From: Aliikangiella coralliicola
GTDB lineage: Bacteria; Pseudomonadota; Gammaproteobacteria; Enterobacterales; Kangiellaceae
NCBI RefSeq assembly: GCF_007004725.1
Contig: NZ_ML660164.1
Location: forward strand, 183,491-247,490
DNA length: 64,000 nucleotides
Direction: 5' to 3'
Part shown: positions 8,963-18,297 of the stretch, in pieces
Numbering within the stretch: position 1 is the stretch's first letter
Layout: each line of letters starts with the position of its first letter
Program-made: the position numbers and the translations under genes
Notes under the pieces: generated by a model
The model's database searches: none
Seen by the model: the letters and a program-made list of their open reading frames with translations, nothing else
What the model was told of the DNA's origin: nothing

Positions 8963-11929
8963 ATGAAAAAGCAAGTTCTATTTATTTTATGGTCTTTAAT
9001 TTTTGTGACTTTCGCGAGTAAATTATTCGCGCAGCAAAGTCTTAATCAATGGAATCAATATGTGGGCGTTGTCAATGTCAAATTTTCGGAGAAACAAACC
9101 CGCGCACTCGATTTGATGGCTAAACAAAAAAACAACAATGCACGTCAATTTACCGTTGGAGAGTATGGTTACGTTTCAACCGGCATTAATGAAATAGACA
9201 AAAGAAACCAACAATTCAAAGTTAACTCAATGGAAAGAATTTTCAGGCCGGGCGGTAAGTATGAGGCCCGGCACCGAGCCCATGGATTGCATTTGTGGTA
9301 TCGAATTACATTCGATCCTGCCTATGAAGTGAATACGGTGGTGGATAGTTACCAACAAATCTCTGTGATTGAAGTTGCGAACGCGGTGTATGAAGCGCGT
9401 ATTAGTGATGGCTGGAATGAAAATATAGATACACCACCGTCAATTTCCAAAATGGATTTGGAATTTTTGGATCCCTTGTCATTTGATGGCGCACCAAACG
9501 ATCCTAGATATCCAGAACAATGGCATTATCACAATACCGGACAATCAGGTGGCACGCCGGGGAGTGATATTCGAGCTCAAGATGCCTGGGCGATTGAAAC
9601 CGGTGATCCAAGGGTAATAGTTGCTGTTCATGATACAGGTATTCAAGTCGACCACGAAGATTTAGCCGGTAATATGTGGGTCAACTCGGGCGAAATTGCT
9701 GGTAATGGAATTGACGATGATAACAATGGATTTGTTGATGATGTTAACGGATACAATTTTAACGATGACAACGGAGTAATTATTGCCGGCGGACATGGTA
9801 CCCACGTGGCCGGAACAATTGCCGCGGAAACTAATAATGGAATTGGTGTTGCAGGTATTGCCGGTGGGACGGGAAATAACGACGGCGTTCGATTAATGAG
9901 TTGCGCGATATTTGGGCCGAGTGGTGTTGGTGCTAATCGTATCCCGGAATCGTTTGTTTATGCCGCGGATAATGGGGCGGTTATTTCGCAAAATAGCTGG
10001 GGAGGCGGTTCTAGTAATGGCCAATCGGCAATCAATGCCGCGATTGATTATTTTATCGCTAACGCTGGCGGTAATGAACAGGCCATGGATGGAGGAATCG
10101 TTTTTTTTGCTACAGGAAATGACGACGCTGAATCTAATCAGCACCCTGGTGCTTATGAGCCGGTGGTTTCGGTGGTTGCAACTTCTAATCGCGATAAGAG
10201 AGCCTCTTATTCTAATTATCACGCTAACGCTGATGTAGCGGCGCCGGCTGGGGAAGGTCTTACTATGTCTACGCTCAGTACAACAAAAGATAATCGATAT
10301 GGTTTTTCTTGGGGAACTTCGATGGCCACTCCCCATGTCTCAGGATTAGCCGCTTTGGTTGTTTCTAATAATTTTGGCAGCCTGACTTCGGCAGACCTGA
10401 GAACTATCATAGAAAAAACTACCGACCCAATTGACTTTTTAAACCCGGAATATAAAGACTTGCTAGGCTCAGGCAGAGTGAATGCCTATAAAGCGCTTGT
10501 GTCTGGGCAAAACAGAGATATGCCGCTCGCAGTGAGAACAAGTAATATCACTACGAGCAGTGCTGATCTCAGCTGGACATCGTTAACCAATGCCAGCAAT
10601 TTTGAAATTAGATATAAACCGGCAGAAACATCTAATTGGATTACTGTTTCTTCAAATACAACATCCAAACAAATTAACGGATTAGCTGAAGGTGAAAAAT
10701 ATATCGTACAGGTAAGGGCGATCAGCAATACTGGTACTTCACGTTATTCTTTTGAATCGTCTTTTACTGCGGGCGTAACCAGTCTTGATGCGCCGGCCAA
10801 TTTTTCTGTGAGCAATGTCGGAGAAGCTGAAGCCGAATTGAATTGGATAAAAGTCTTCGGCGCTATTGATTATGAAATTAGATTTAAAAAGTCCGATGAA
10901 ACTCAATGGTCAGTGATTCCCGTGACGACTTTTACGCAAAAAGAAGCGGAAGATCTGGTTCCTGACACAAGTTATCGCTTTGAGGTTAGGTCGGCAAACA
11001 ATGGTGTCTATTCGGATTATAGTTCGGTTGAGTTTCACACGACTTTTACGCCATGTGGCACCATTTTGCCTTGGCAGGATATTGCTTATCAAGGCGGCGC
11101 AGAAGTGGCTTTCAAAGGATTCATCTATCGTAATAAATGGTATGTTGATGGTGATGATATTCCGGGTAAATCTAGTATCTGGCAGAAAAAAGGAGCTTGT
11201 AGCGGTAACGTCGCGCCAACGGTCAATATTACTTCTCACTCTGATGGGCAGGTAATCGAACAAGAAAATTTGAGCGTGATTAGATTAATCGCGTCGGCTT
11301 CTGATAGTAATGGTAGTGTTACCAGTGTGCAATTTTCAGTTAATGGAACAGCGCTCGCTGAAGGCAGTTCCGTGGACTGGTTACCTGCCAATTATGGTAG
11401 TTACACAATTAAAGTTGTTGCTACAGATAATGATGGAGCAACGGCGGAAAAACAAATTACGTTGACCATCCAACAAGATGTCAACCAACTACCCAGCGTC
11501 AGTATTACCTCGCATACCAATGGCCAGATTATTGAACAAGAAAACCTGACTGCGATCACTTTAACCGCTTCAGCGACAGATTCTGACGGAAGTATTTTGA
11601 GCGTTCAGTTTTCGGTTAATGGAAGCGATTTAGTCAGTGGTAGTTCAGTGAGTTGGTTACCGGGTGATTATGGGAATCACACGATAAAAGTGATTACCAC
11701 CGATAACGAAGGCGGCCAGGCCAGCGAACAAATTACGCTGACGTTGAAGAAGCCTGTGGCGAATGATTGCGATGGCGTTGCTGCCTGGAGTGCTTCACAA
11801 ACCTATTCAGCCGCCGGTATAGAAGTTTCTCACAATAATTTTATCTATCGAAGTAAATGGTGGACTAAAGGAAACGAACCGGGAACAGGCGGACCTTGGG
11901 GGCCATGGGAGCTCGTTGAACCATGTTGA
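8963..11929 (+). CDS. Secreted subtilisin-like serine protease (S8) with FN3, Ig-like and chitin-binding-like modules
   Basis: Start placed at ATG 8963, eight bases after GGAAGG; a GTG nine bases upstream lies inside that ribosome site and is less likely. 988 residues with a signal peptide ending SKLFAQ. The S8 catalytic triad is visible: D224 (VHDTGIQVDHEDL), H278 (GGHGTHVAGTIAA) and S453 (GTSMATPHVSGLAAL). After the catalytic domain come two fibronectin type III modules (about 515-700), a small Cys-bracketed aromatic module resembling ChtBD3/CBM5/12, two homologous Ig-like repeats (each containing the pattern ITSHxxGQxIEQEN), and a second ChtBD3-like module at the extreme C-terminus. The layout suggests an extracellular protease targeted to chitin or a similar polymer, which is inference from the modules. 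The N-terminal 150 residues before the catalytic domain probably form a propeptide. A terminator follows at 11995. Confidence 0.92.
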   Translation: MKKQVLFILWSLIFVTFASKLFAQQSLNQWNQYVGVVNVKFSEKQTRALDLMAKQKNNNARQFTVGEYGYVSTGINEIDKRNQQFKVNSMERIFRPGGKYEARHRAHGLHLWYRITFDPAYEVNTVVDSYQQISVIEVANAVYEARISDGWNENIDTPPSISKMDLEFLDPLSFDGAPNDPRYPEQWHYHNTGQSGGTPGSDIRAQDAWAIETGDPRVIVAVHDTGIQVDHEDLAGNMWVNSGEIAGNGIDDDNNGFVDDVNGYNFNDDNGVIIAGGHGTHVAGTIAAETNNGIGVAGIAGGTGNNDGVRLMSCAIFGPSGVGANRIPESFVYAADNGAVISQNSWGGGSSNGQSAINAAIDYFIANAGGNEQAMDGGIVFFATGNDDAESNQHPGAYEPVVSVVATSNRDKRASYSNYHANADVAAPAGEGLTMSTLSTTKDNRYGFSWGTSMATPHVSGLAALVVSNNFGSLTSADLRTIIEKTTDPIDFLNPEYKDLLGSGRVNAYKALVSGQNRDMPLAVRTSNITTSSADLSWTSLTNASNFEIRYKPAETSNWITVSSNTTSKQINGLAEGEKYIVQVRAISNTGTSRYSFESSFTAGVTSLDAPANFSVSNVGEAEAELNWIKVFGAIDYEIRFKKSDETQWSVIPVTTFTQKEAEDLVPDTSYRFEVRSANNGVYSDYSSVEFHTTFTPCGTILPWQDIAYQGGAEVAFKGFIYRNKWYVDGDDIPGKSSIWQKKGACSGNVAPTVNITSHSDGQVIEQENLSVIRLIASASDSNGSVTSVQFSVNGTALAEGSSVDWLPANYGSYTIKVVATDNDGATAEKQITLTIQQDVNQLPSVSITSHTNGQIIEQENLTAITLTASATDSDGSILSVQFSVNGSDLVSGSSVSWLPGDYGNHTIKVITTDNEGGQASEQITLTLKKPVANDCDGVAAWSASQTYSAAGIEVSHNNFIYRSKWWTKGNEPGTGGPWGPWELVEPC

Positions 11930-11994
11930 AGTCGGTTATTTTATGAGATGAGTGTTTTAGTAACGTGCTAGTGAAATATTGCGTTTTGTCAGAG

Positions 11995-12023
11995 ATTGCC
12001 GATTATCAGTTGCGGCAATTTTT
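11995..12023 (+). terminator. Intrinsic terminator after the subtilase gene
   Basis: 7-bp stem ATTGCCG/CGGCAAT with an 11-base loop, followed directly by TTTT, 65 bases after the stop codon. Good placement and T-run. Confidence 0.65.
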
Positions 12024-12168
12024 GACAAACACTGCATGTTATAGAGACGGTATTTTTTGGTGACAGTTGAATAACTTCTTAACTAAAAGAGCGAGAATAT
12101 GACCAACAAGTTTGTGCAAATCTCGGGATTGTACTAGGTTTGTATTCTAGTGGTCATAATCTGCATAA

Positions 12169-14394
12169 ATGGATTTATATATGCTACGCACTTTAATACT
12201 TTTAGTCGCTCTATCACCCTTAATCGCATCTCCAGAGTCTCCTTATGAGCTGTTTGATTTAAGCCTGGAAGAGCTTTTATTTGTACGAGTAAAAACAGCA
12301 TCAGGTATCGAAGAGTCAGTAAAAAATGCCCCCGCAGCCATGATAATTGTCACCCAAAATGAGATTGCTGAGCGGGGATATAATGATCTCGCCGAAGTAT
12401 TAGCTGATTTACCGGGATTTGATGTTCGTTTTGTAAATGGCTCTTTGTATACCATTGTTCAGGCTCGAGGCCACACAAGTTTGCCGTCGACTTTGTTTAT
12501 GGTTGATGGCGTTGTTGAAAATACGCTTTGGGACTTATCTCCTGTATTTAGTCGTCAATACCCACTCTCAAATATTAAACAAATTGAGATTATGTATGGG
12601 CCTGGCTCGGCGGTTCATGGTCCGAACGCGCTGGCGGCAGTGGTTAATGTAATTACCAATGATGGTAAGTCTCTGGACATTGGCGACCACAAGGTGAGCG
12701 TGCATGGCTACTCGGGAGAGTATTCGACAAAATCAATCGAACTTAGTGCGATGGGACGAGAAGAGGAGTTGTACTACTCGATTTCAGCGCGTTCATTTGA
12801 AAGCGATGAGCCCGACTTTTCAAGTCGTTGGGGATTTCTATCTAATGAGCTTTATAGTGATCGCCGAGTTTGGGGGCCGCTATTAGATGTCAGGCAAGAT
12901 GGTCTTTCGCTAGGGCATTACGCGGATCCAACTGAGGACTGGGGAGTCATAGCGAAGTTAGGCTACGGCAACACTCGTCTGTCGGTTCATAGTTGGCAAA
13001 CGAAAGAGGGATATGGGCCGACTTACGCGGCAGATCGAATACAGAATAATGTGTATTGGCGAAATAATTCGAATCAGATTTTTCTGGAAAACGAAACGCT
13101 TGTTAACGATGAATTAAGCTTAACTAGTTTGTTGTTATACCGTAAAAGTAGAATCTGGGGAAATTGGGCAGAGGCATTGCCCGATTTTGTGACACCAGAT
13201 GAAACTCAATCTCTTATCAGTTACACACGATGGAATACTTACAGCCATAGTACACTTTTAAAAGAAGATTTTGAGTATCAATTAAGTACAGATATAACGA
13301 TAAATGGTGGAATAAAATTCGAGCGAAAAGAGTTAACCAAAGCTTATGATATTCCGGGCTACTATGGCGCCTTTAGTTCTACCGTGCCAAACACTGAGTT
13401 GGGACCGTTGGGTTTGGGAGCGGCTATTTTTCACAGTTCGAACCTTACCTATAGTTTGGTCCCGTTCCCGGATAAGGAAATGCCCTCTGACAATTTACAA
13501 ACCACCGATGATTACGGCGTGTATTTTCAATCGATTATAAACACCGACAATTTTCGTTATCACCTCGGGGGACGTTTTGACAAAAATAGTATCTATGGCA
13601 GCAGCTTTAACCCCAGGTTGTCACTAATTTATAATTTGAGTGAAAAGTCACGAGTAAAACTTTCTTACCAGGAAGCGTTTTTAGAGCCGTCAGCATTAAT
13701 TCTTTTTGGCGGATTTAGTGATCGTAATGCCGATCCAGAGCGGCGTCCTGAAGAAACTAAAAATCTGGAGTTAATCTGGCAATTTGAACATAAGAACTGG
13801 CAGCACGATGCCTCCTTATATCAAGCCAGATACGATAATAGTGTACGTCAGGGCCAAGTGGTTGAACATGAAACGATAGGCTTAGAATATCGAGGGCGAT
13901 ATCAATGGCAGCCAGGTCTGAGTTTTCTCGAGAAATTAAGCGGTTACCTTTATTACACATATACTGATTCAACGGTGGCTCTCAACGTCCTTTCCTCATT
14001 AGGAATTGATGAGTTTCGAACTGTTGATGTCGGAGGAAGCGCTCCCCATAAAATCCGTTTAGGCAGCACCTTTGTATTGAATGATAATTGGAGCGTCAAT
14101 GTTCGAGCAAGTTATGATGCTAAACAGAAATTTTTATTTGGACATTCTTTTCGCCTGAGAGGCGACAAAGCGCCCAGTGTCTTCGACCTTTCAACCGCAG
14201 TGCAATTTAAACATAGTAACTGGAGAGCTGGGCTCAAAATTAAGAATTTACTCGATAAAGATAATTTTCAGGCACATCTCGTCGAAAATCACGCTGGTGA
14301 TGATTTTAGTTCTCGAAGTCAGGGCTTTGCAAATCCTCTTATTCCTCAACCCAAAAGGGCATGGTACTTTTTTCTTAGTTATCAAATGAAATGA
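12169..14394 (+). CDS. TonB-dependent outer-membrane receptor
   Basis: Up to 741 residues; an in-frame ATG at 12181 (MLRTLILLVALSP) gives a cleaner signal peptide and may be the true start, as neither start has a clear ribosome site. After the signal peptide comes a short acidic segment and a plug domain (about 40-170) with the family pattern: APAAMIIVTQNEIAERGY, LPGFDVRF, GPGSAVHGPNALAAVVNVIT. The remainder is a 22-strand-type barrel with alternating aromatic strands ending in FFLSYQMK, close to the usual terminal aromatic signature. Length and layout match siderophore/vitamin/metal receptors of the CirA/BtuB type rather than the larger Oar type at the left edge. Substrate unknown; no iron-uptake or transport genes adjoin it and no riboswitch was seen upstream. 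Confidence 0.9.
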   Translation: MDLYMLRTLILLVALSPLIASPESPYELFDLSLEELLFVRVKTASGIEESVKNAPAAMIIVTQNEIAERGYNDLAEVLADLPGFDVRFVNGSLYTIVQARGHTSLPSTLFMVDGVVENTLWDLSPVFSRQYPLSNIKQIEIMYGPGSAVHGPNALAAVVNVITNDGKSLDIGDHKVSVHGYSGEYSTKSIELSAMGREEELYYSISARSFESDEPDFSSRWGFLSNELYSDRRVWGPLLDVRQDGLSLGHYADPTEDWGVIAKLGYGNTRLSVHSWQTKEGYGPTYAADRIQNNVYWRNNSNQIFLENETLVNDELSLTSLLLYRKSRIWGNWAEALPDFVTPDETQSLISYTRWNTYSHSTLLKEDFEYQLSTDITINGGIKFERKELTKAYDIPGYYGAFSSTVPNTELGPLGLGAAIFHSSNLTYSLVPFPDKEMPSDNLQTTDDYGVYFQSIINTDNFRYHLGGRFDKNSIYGSSFNPRLSLIYNLSEKSRVKLSYQEAFLEPSALILFGGFSDRNADPERRPEETKNLELIWQFEHKNWQHDASLYQARYDNSVRQGQVVEHETIGLEYRGRYQWQPGLSFLEKLSGYLYYTYTDSTVALNVLSSLGIDEFRTVDVGGSAPHKIRLGSTFVLNDNWSVNVRASYDAKQKFLFGHSFRLRGDKAPSVFDLSTAVQFKHSNWRAGLKIKNLLDKDNFQAHLVENHAGDDFSSRSQGFANPLIPQPKRAWYFFLSYQMK

Positions 14395-14588
14395 TGCAGT
14401 GAGGAGCAGCTTCACAAAAGTTGGCATTATTTTTGGAGTTGTAAAGTTAAAAATTTAGACAAAAAATAATCTCACCAGTGTTCACGTGCTGTTTGAGGTT
14501 ATTGCCAGCTGAGTAAAACTATCACTTTGCACATTTTGAGTGCGGCTTATATTGAGTTCGTTCCAAATAAGTGCAATTGAAGAAAACC

Positions 14589-14636
14589 AAATGTTTTGAA
14601 AATTAAATGTTTTAAAAATTAAACACTATGAAAATT
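14589..14636. repeat. Three 16-bp tandem repeats overlapping the start of the GNAT gene
   Basis: Units at 14589-14604 (AAATGTTTTGAAAATT), 14605-14620 (one change) and 14621-14636 (more diverged). The third unit contains the ATG at 14628 of the acetyltransferase gene, so the repeat has supplied or invaded its translation start; no Shine-Dalgarno sequence precedes it. Confidence 0.75.
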
Positions 14637-15083
14637 AAAATTGATGATTTAAGCGGTCGCGAAATTGCCGAACTTTTAACTGAACATATGGAAGAAATGC
14701 ATTTACATTCTCCCAAAGAGAGTATTCATGCACTCGATCTTCATGGGTTAAGGCAGCCGGAAATTACCTTTTGGAGTATTTGGGAAAATGGAGAACTATT
14801 AGGCTGCGGTGCGTTAAATGAAATGAATGGGCGACACGCTGAAATCAAATCCATGCGGGTAACCTATCGCCATCAAGGGAAGGGAATTGCGAATATTATT
14901 CTTGAGCATCTGTTGGCTGAAGCGAAACATCGAGGTTATCAACAATTGAGTTTGGAAACGGGTTCAATGGATGCATTTAATCGAGCCAGAAAACTTTACG
15001 AAAAGTATGGTTTTGATTATTGCGGTCCGTTTGCTGATTATCGCGAAGATCCCAATAGTGTGTTTATGACGAAAAAGCTTTGA
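14628..15083 (+). CDS. GNAT-family N-acetyltransferase
   Basis: 151 residues, a complete single-domain GNAT fold. The acetyl-CoA pyrophosphate-binding motif is visible as a Q/RxxGxG/A variant (MRVTYRHQGKGIANIILEHLL, about 86-106), preceded by the strand HAEIKS and followed by LSLETGSMDAFNRARKLYEKYGF, the usual C-terminal part where the chain packs against CoA. Sequence character is closest to the YsnE/PsiE-like small-molecule acetyltransferases; the substrate is unknown. The start codon sits inside a 16-bp tandem repeat with no ribosome site, so translation may be weak or leaderless-like. The 3' end overlaps a bidirectional hairpin shared with the convergent RND operon. Confidence 0.88.
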   Translation: MKIKIDDLSGREIAELLTEHMEEMHLHSPKESIHALDLHGLRQPEITFWSIWENGELLGCGALNEMNGRHAEIKSMRVTYRHQGKGIANIILEHLLAEAKHRGYQQLSLETGSMDAFNRARKLYEKYGFDYCGPFADYREDPNSVFMTKKL

Positions 15084-15101
15084 GGATTTCTGTCTCAAAG
15101 C
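15077..15101 (-). terminator. Terminator of the first RND operon, embedded in the 3' end of the GNAT gene
   Basis: 8-bp stem GCTTTGAG/CTCAAAGC (15077-15084 and 15094-15101). Read on the minus strand it is followed by TTTTTC, giving a proper intrinsic terminator about 60 bases past the permease stop codon. On the plus strand it spans the GNAT stop codon without a T-run. Confidence 0.65.
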
Positions 15102-15159
15102 CAGTCGTTTGATGAGCGATAACTTGTCCCTGTCGAGTTTATTTTTATTGATCTTTTTC

Positions 15160-18100
15160 TTATGATGTTTTGGACTTATTCACGTACTCTGTATTTTTAA
15201 CGCCGAACTGTTCCTTGATAAAGTGCCAAAATCTTCGGCTCAAGTTAGTAATATCATCGCCAACACAATACAAAGACGGAACTAAAAACACAGTAACAAA
15301 TAGCGCAAATGTCACGCCGAAGGCTAGTGCCAGTACCGCAGGTTTTAGAAACTGAGCGTCGGTTGAACGCTCCATCATAATCGGAATTAGCCCGACGAAT
15401 GTGGTTACTGTCGTCAGCATGATCGGTCTAAACCTGGCTACACCGGCCTCTATCACTGCGTCAATTGCCGAATAGCCTTTGGCGCGAAGTTTCTCAATAT
15501 AATCCACTAGCACCAGATTATCGTTGACGACAACCCCGGCGGCGGCACCAATACCAAAGAAAGAAAACATTGCCATGGAAATTCCGAAGGTTAAATGGCC
15601 GTAGACCGCTCCCATAAATCCAAAAGGAATGGCCGTCATGATAAGAAGTGGCAAAAAATAGGATTTAAAAGCGACGGCGATTAACGCGTACATGATAAAC
15701 AGCGCAATAAAATAGAGTGAGCGAAGTTCGTTGAGGAATTCGGCTTCGGCTCGGGCTTGCCCACTATGGTTAACGACAAGTTCGGGGTATTTTATCGCCA
15801 GCTCCGGTAAGAAATTATCGACCACATCTTTGTTGATGTCACTCATCACATCGCTGGTTACATCGGCGGTTACTCTAACGACTCTCTCGTTATCCTGGCG
15901 TTGAATACGTCGGACTCCGGCTGCGACTTCAACTTCGACAATCGATAATAAAGGGATCTCTCTTCCGTCTGGTAAACGAACTCTAAAATTGTTCAAGCTT
16001 TCCAGGTTATAACGAGATTCTTTCGGGTAGCGTACCATCACTCTGACGTCGCCATTTTCTCGCGGTAAACGCTGTACTTCTTCACCATAGTAGGCTTGTC
16101 TAACTTGCTGCGAAACTGTCGCCAGATCGACTCCTAGCTTTTCTGCGCCCGGCAATAATTTAATCAAAAGCTCAAAAGTTTCGCCGCGCATATTATCGCG
16201 AACATAAAACGTTCCTTCATACTCATAAAGTTTAGCTTTGAGATCATTAGCGGCCGCTTGCAACATTGCCAGGTCGTGATGTTTCAGTACAAAACTCACG
16301 CGAGGCGTCGAATTATTCATGGTGTAGTTAATTTCAATTTCGTCTGCGTCAGGGACATCGCCAACTAGTTCTCGCAATCTTGTCGCGGCTTCTTTGGCGG
16401 ACAAGTCCCTGACTTCTGGTGGTGCTAAACTAATGATGGCAATCACACTGTCACGTCGTGAGCGTGTGTACCAACCTTGAATTAGCTTGCCGGTTCCGCC
16501 TTCTGACTTAGCGCGAGATTCGACTTCGTCAATTAACTTGAGCTCCGCTTTTTGTAATTGGTCAAGTATTTCCAGCGCTCGTTTGTACGGTGTGCCGGTT
16601 GGTAAAGTGACGTTTAGATAAATTATTTCCGCTTCCACTTCTGGCATAAAATTAAACTTTACCCAACCGTTATTATAAATACCGAAACTCACCATAAACG
16701 AAACCAGGAAAATACTACTGGTAACATAACGATGGGTTACTGCGGATTTTACCCAGCGACGATAAGTACTGTGGGAAAATTTAACGATGCTCTGGGCAAT
16801 ATTTTTTTGTAATTGCGCAAACCAATTTAAAGTTTCTCGGTGCTTTAGCTGTCGCAAATGTGCGGGTAATATCAGGAAGGCTTCGATAATGGAAATCGTT
16901 AGTGCGGCGGTGATAACAATTGATAACTGTCTCGTCGCTTGGGCGTCTTCGCCGGTCAAAAAGAACCAGGGGGCGAATGCGACTATAGTGGTTAATACTG
17001 CAAAGATAACCGGTTTAGAAACCGCCATTGCGCCTTGAACTGATGCTTCAACGCCGTCAAACTTATGGCTGTGTTCATAAATACTTTCACCGACTACAAT
17101 GGCATCGTCAACCACGATGCCGAGCACTAATAAAAATGCAAAGGTTGACAAAATATTCAGCGAAACATCGTTCGCCGGAAGCATGGCAAAAGTTCCCATA
17201 AACGCAACGGCAATACCCACGGTTACCCAAACGGCTACTTTGGGGCGCAGTGATAAGAAAAGCACCAAAAACACGAGGAACAGTCCGACCGTGGCAGAAC
17301 TACTGATAGTATTCATACGCGACTTGTAGGTGTTGGCCTGGTCTAGCCAAATCGACAAACTCACGCCTTCAGGTAGTGCTTTTTGTTTTTTGTCCATCCA
17401 TTCGCGAACGGTATCGCTAAGCTTGACGATCTGCATATTGTCAGTTGACATAATTTGAATCAAAACGGCCGGCTCACCATTCAGCGTCGCTAGAATTTCT
17501 TCGTCTTCAAATCCATCAATAACCGATGCCACATCATCTAATTGTACGATTGCACCGTTTTCACTTTGACGGACGATAATTTCTTTGAATTGCCTTTCTG
17601 AATTGGCCAGGTTTCTCGCTCTGAGCAAAACGTCGCCGGTCTCGGTTCTTATTCGACCCGACGAAATATTAATTGAACTTTTTCGAATGGCGTCGGCAAC
17701 ATCGGCGAAACTCAAACCAAATTTTCTCAGAGAATCTTCTGATACCTCGATGGTGACTTCTTCACGCCGAGTACCGAACAGGTTGACGATAGATACATAG
17801 GGAAGGGCTGCAACTTCATCCCTTAGATCCTCGGCTAAGTTTTTCAAAGTTCTTTCATCGAGTTCGCCATGAACTGCAACTCTTAATACTTCCTGACGGT
17901 AAATAACACGACTTACTCTGGGATTTTCCATGTCGCGGGGGAGAGCGTTGACAGAATCAACGATACCTTTGATTTCGTTAAGGAACTCGTCCAGATCAAC
18001 ATCTGGATAGGTAACGATTTCGATTTCGCCGTAGTTTTCGGTCGCGGTGGAATAAATGCGATAGACGTTGTCTAGATTGCTTAATGCTTCTTCGACGCGA

Positions 18101-18297
18101 ACAATGATCTGTTCTTCAACTTCTTGTGGAGCGGCGCCGGGCCAAACGAATTCAATTCTAACCTGGCTAGGCTTAAAGGAAGGAAACGTCTCGCGCTCCA
18201 TGGCTAAAAATCCGAGTATTCCGGCGAGCACAATACCTACCATTAAAAGATTTGAAGCGACGGAGTTGTTTGCCCACCAGTTAATTAACTTTTTCAT
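15160..18297 (-). CDS. RND-superfamily efflux permease (HAE1/AcrB type)
   Basis: 1045 residues, the normal length for an inner-membrane RND pump: N-terminal helix (SNLLMVGIVLAGILGF), a large periplasmic porter/docking loop, six membrane helices, a second loop and the last helices. The proton-relay aspartate pair in helix 4 is present (GIVVDDAIVVGE). The lysine of AcrB helix 10 is replaced by asparagine (AGVVVNDNLVLVDY), as in many AcrB relatives outside the AcrB group itself. It would export drugs, lipids or other small molecules by proton antiport with the adaptor encoded just upstream and an unlinked TolC-like channel. Its ATG overlaps the adaptor stop by four bases (18294-18297), so the two are co-translated. 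Substrate unknown. Confidence 0.93.
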   Translation of the reverse strand: MKKLINWWANNSVASNLLMVGIVLAGILGFLAMERETFPSFKPSQVRIEFVWPGAAPQEVEEQIIVRVEEALSNLDNVYRIYSTATENYGEIEIVTYPDVDLDEFLNEIKGIVDSVNALPRDMENPRVSRVIYRQEVLRVAVHGELDERTLKNLAEDLRDEVAALPYVSIVNLFGTRREEVTIEVSEDSLRKFGLSFADVADAIRKSSINISSGRIRTETGDVLLRARNLANSERQFKEIIVRQSENGAIVQLDDVASVIDGFEDEEILATLNGEPAVLIQIMSTDNMQIVKLSDTVREWMDKKQKALPEGVSLSIWLDQANTYKSRMNTISSSATVGLFLVFLVLFLSLRPKVAVWVTVGIAVAFMGTFAMLPANDVSLNILSTFAFLLVLGIVVDDAIVVGESIYEHSHKFDGVEASVQGAMAVSKPVIFAVLTTIVAFAPWFFLTGEDAQATRQLSIVITAALTISIIEAFLILPAHLRQLKHRETLNWFAQLQKNIAQSIVKFSHSTYRRWVKSAVTHRYVTSSIFLVSFMVSFGIYNNGWVKFNFMPEVEAEIIYLNVTLPTGTPYKRALEILDQLQKAELKLIDEVESRAKSEGGTGKLIQGWYTRSRRDSVIAIISLAPPEVRDLSAKEAATRLRELVGDVPDADEIEINYTMNNSTPRVSFVLKHHDLAMLQAAANDLKAKLYEYEGTFYVRDNMRGETFELLIKLLPGAEKLGVDLATVSQQVRQAYYGEEVQRLPRENGDVRVMVRYPKESRYNLESLNNFRVRLPDGREIPLLSIVEVEVAAGVRRIQRQDNERVVRVTADVTSDVMSDINKDVVDNFLPELAIKYPELVVNHSGQARAEAEFLNELRSLYFIALFIMYALIAVAFKSYFLPLLIMTAIPFGFMGAVYGHLTFGISMAMFSFFGIGAAAGVVVNDNLVLVDYIEKLRAKGYSAIDAVIEAGVARFRPIMLTTVTTFVGLIPIMMERSTDAQFLKPAVLALAFGVTFALFVTVFLVPSLYCVGDDITNLSRRFWHFIKEQFGVKNTEYVNKSKTS

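Noticed and set aside
9893..10336. 147-residue antisense open frame inside the subtilase gene
   Set aside because: It lies opposite the catalytic domain, is rich in Arg and Ser from codon mirroring, and has no start signal.
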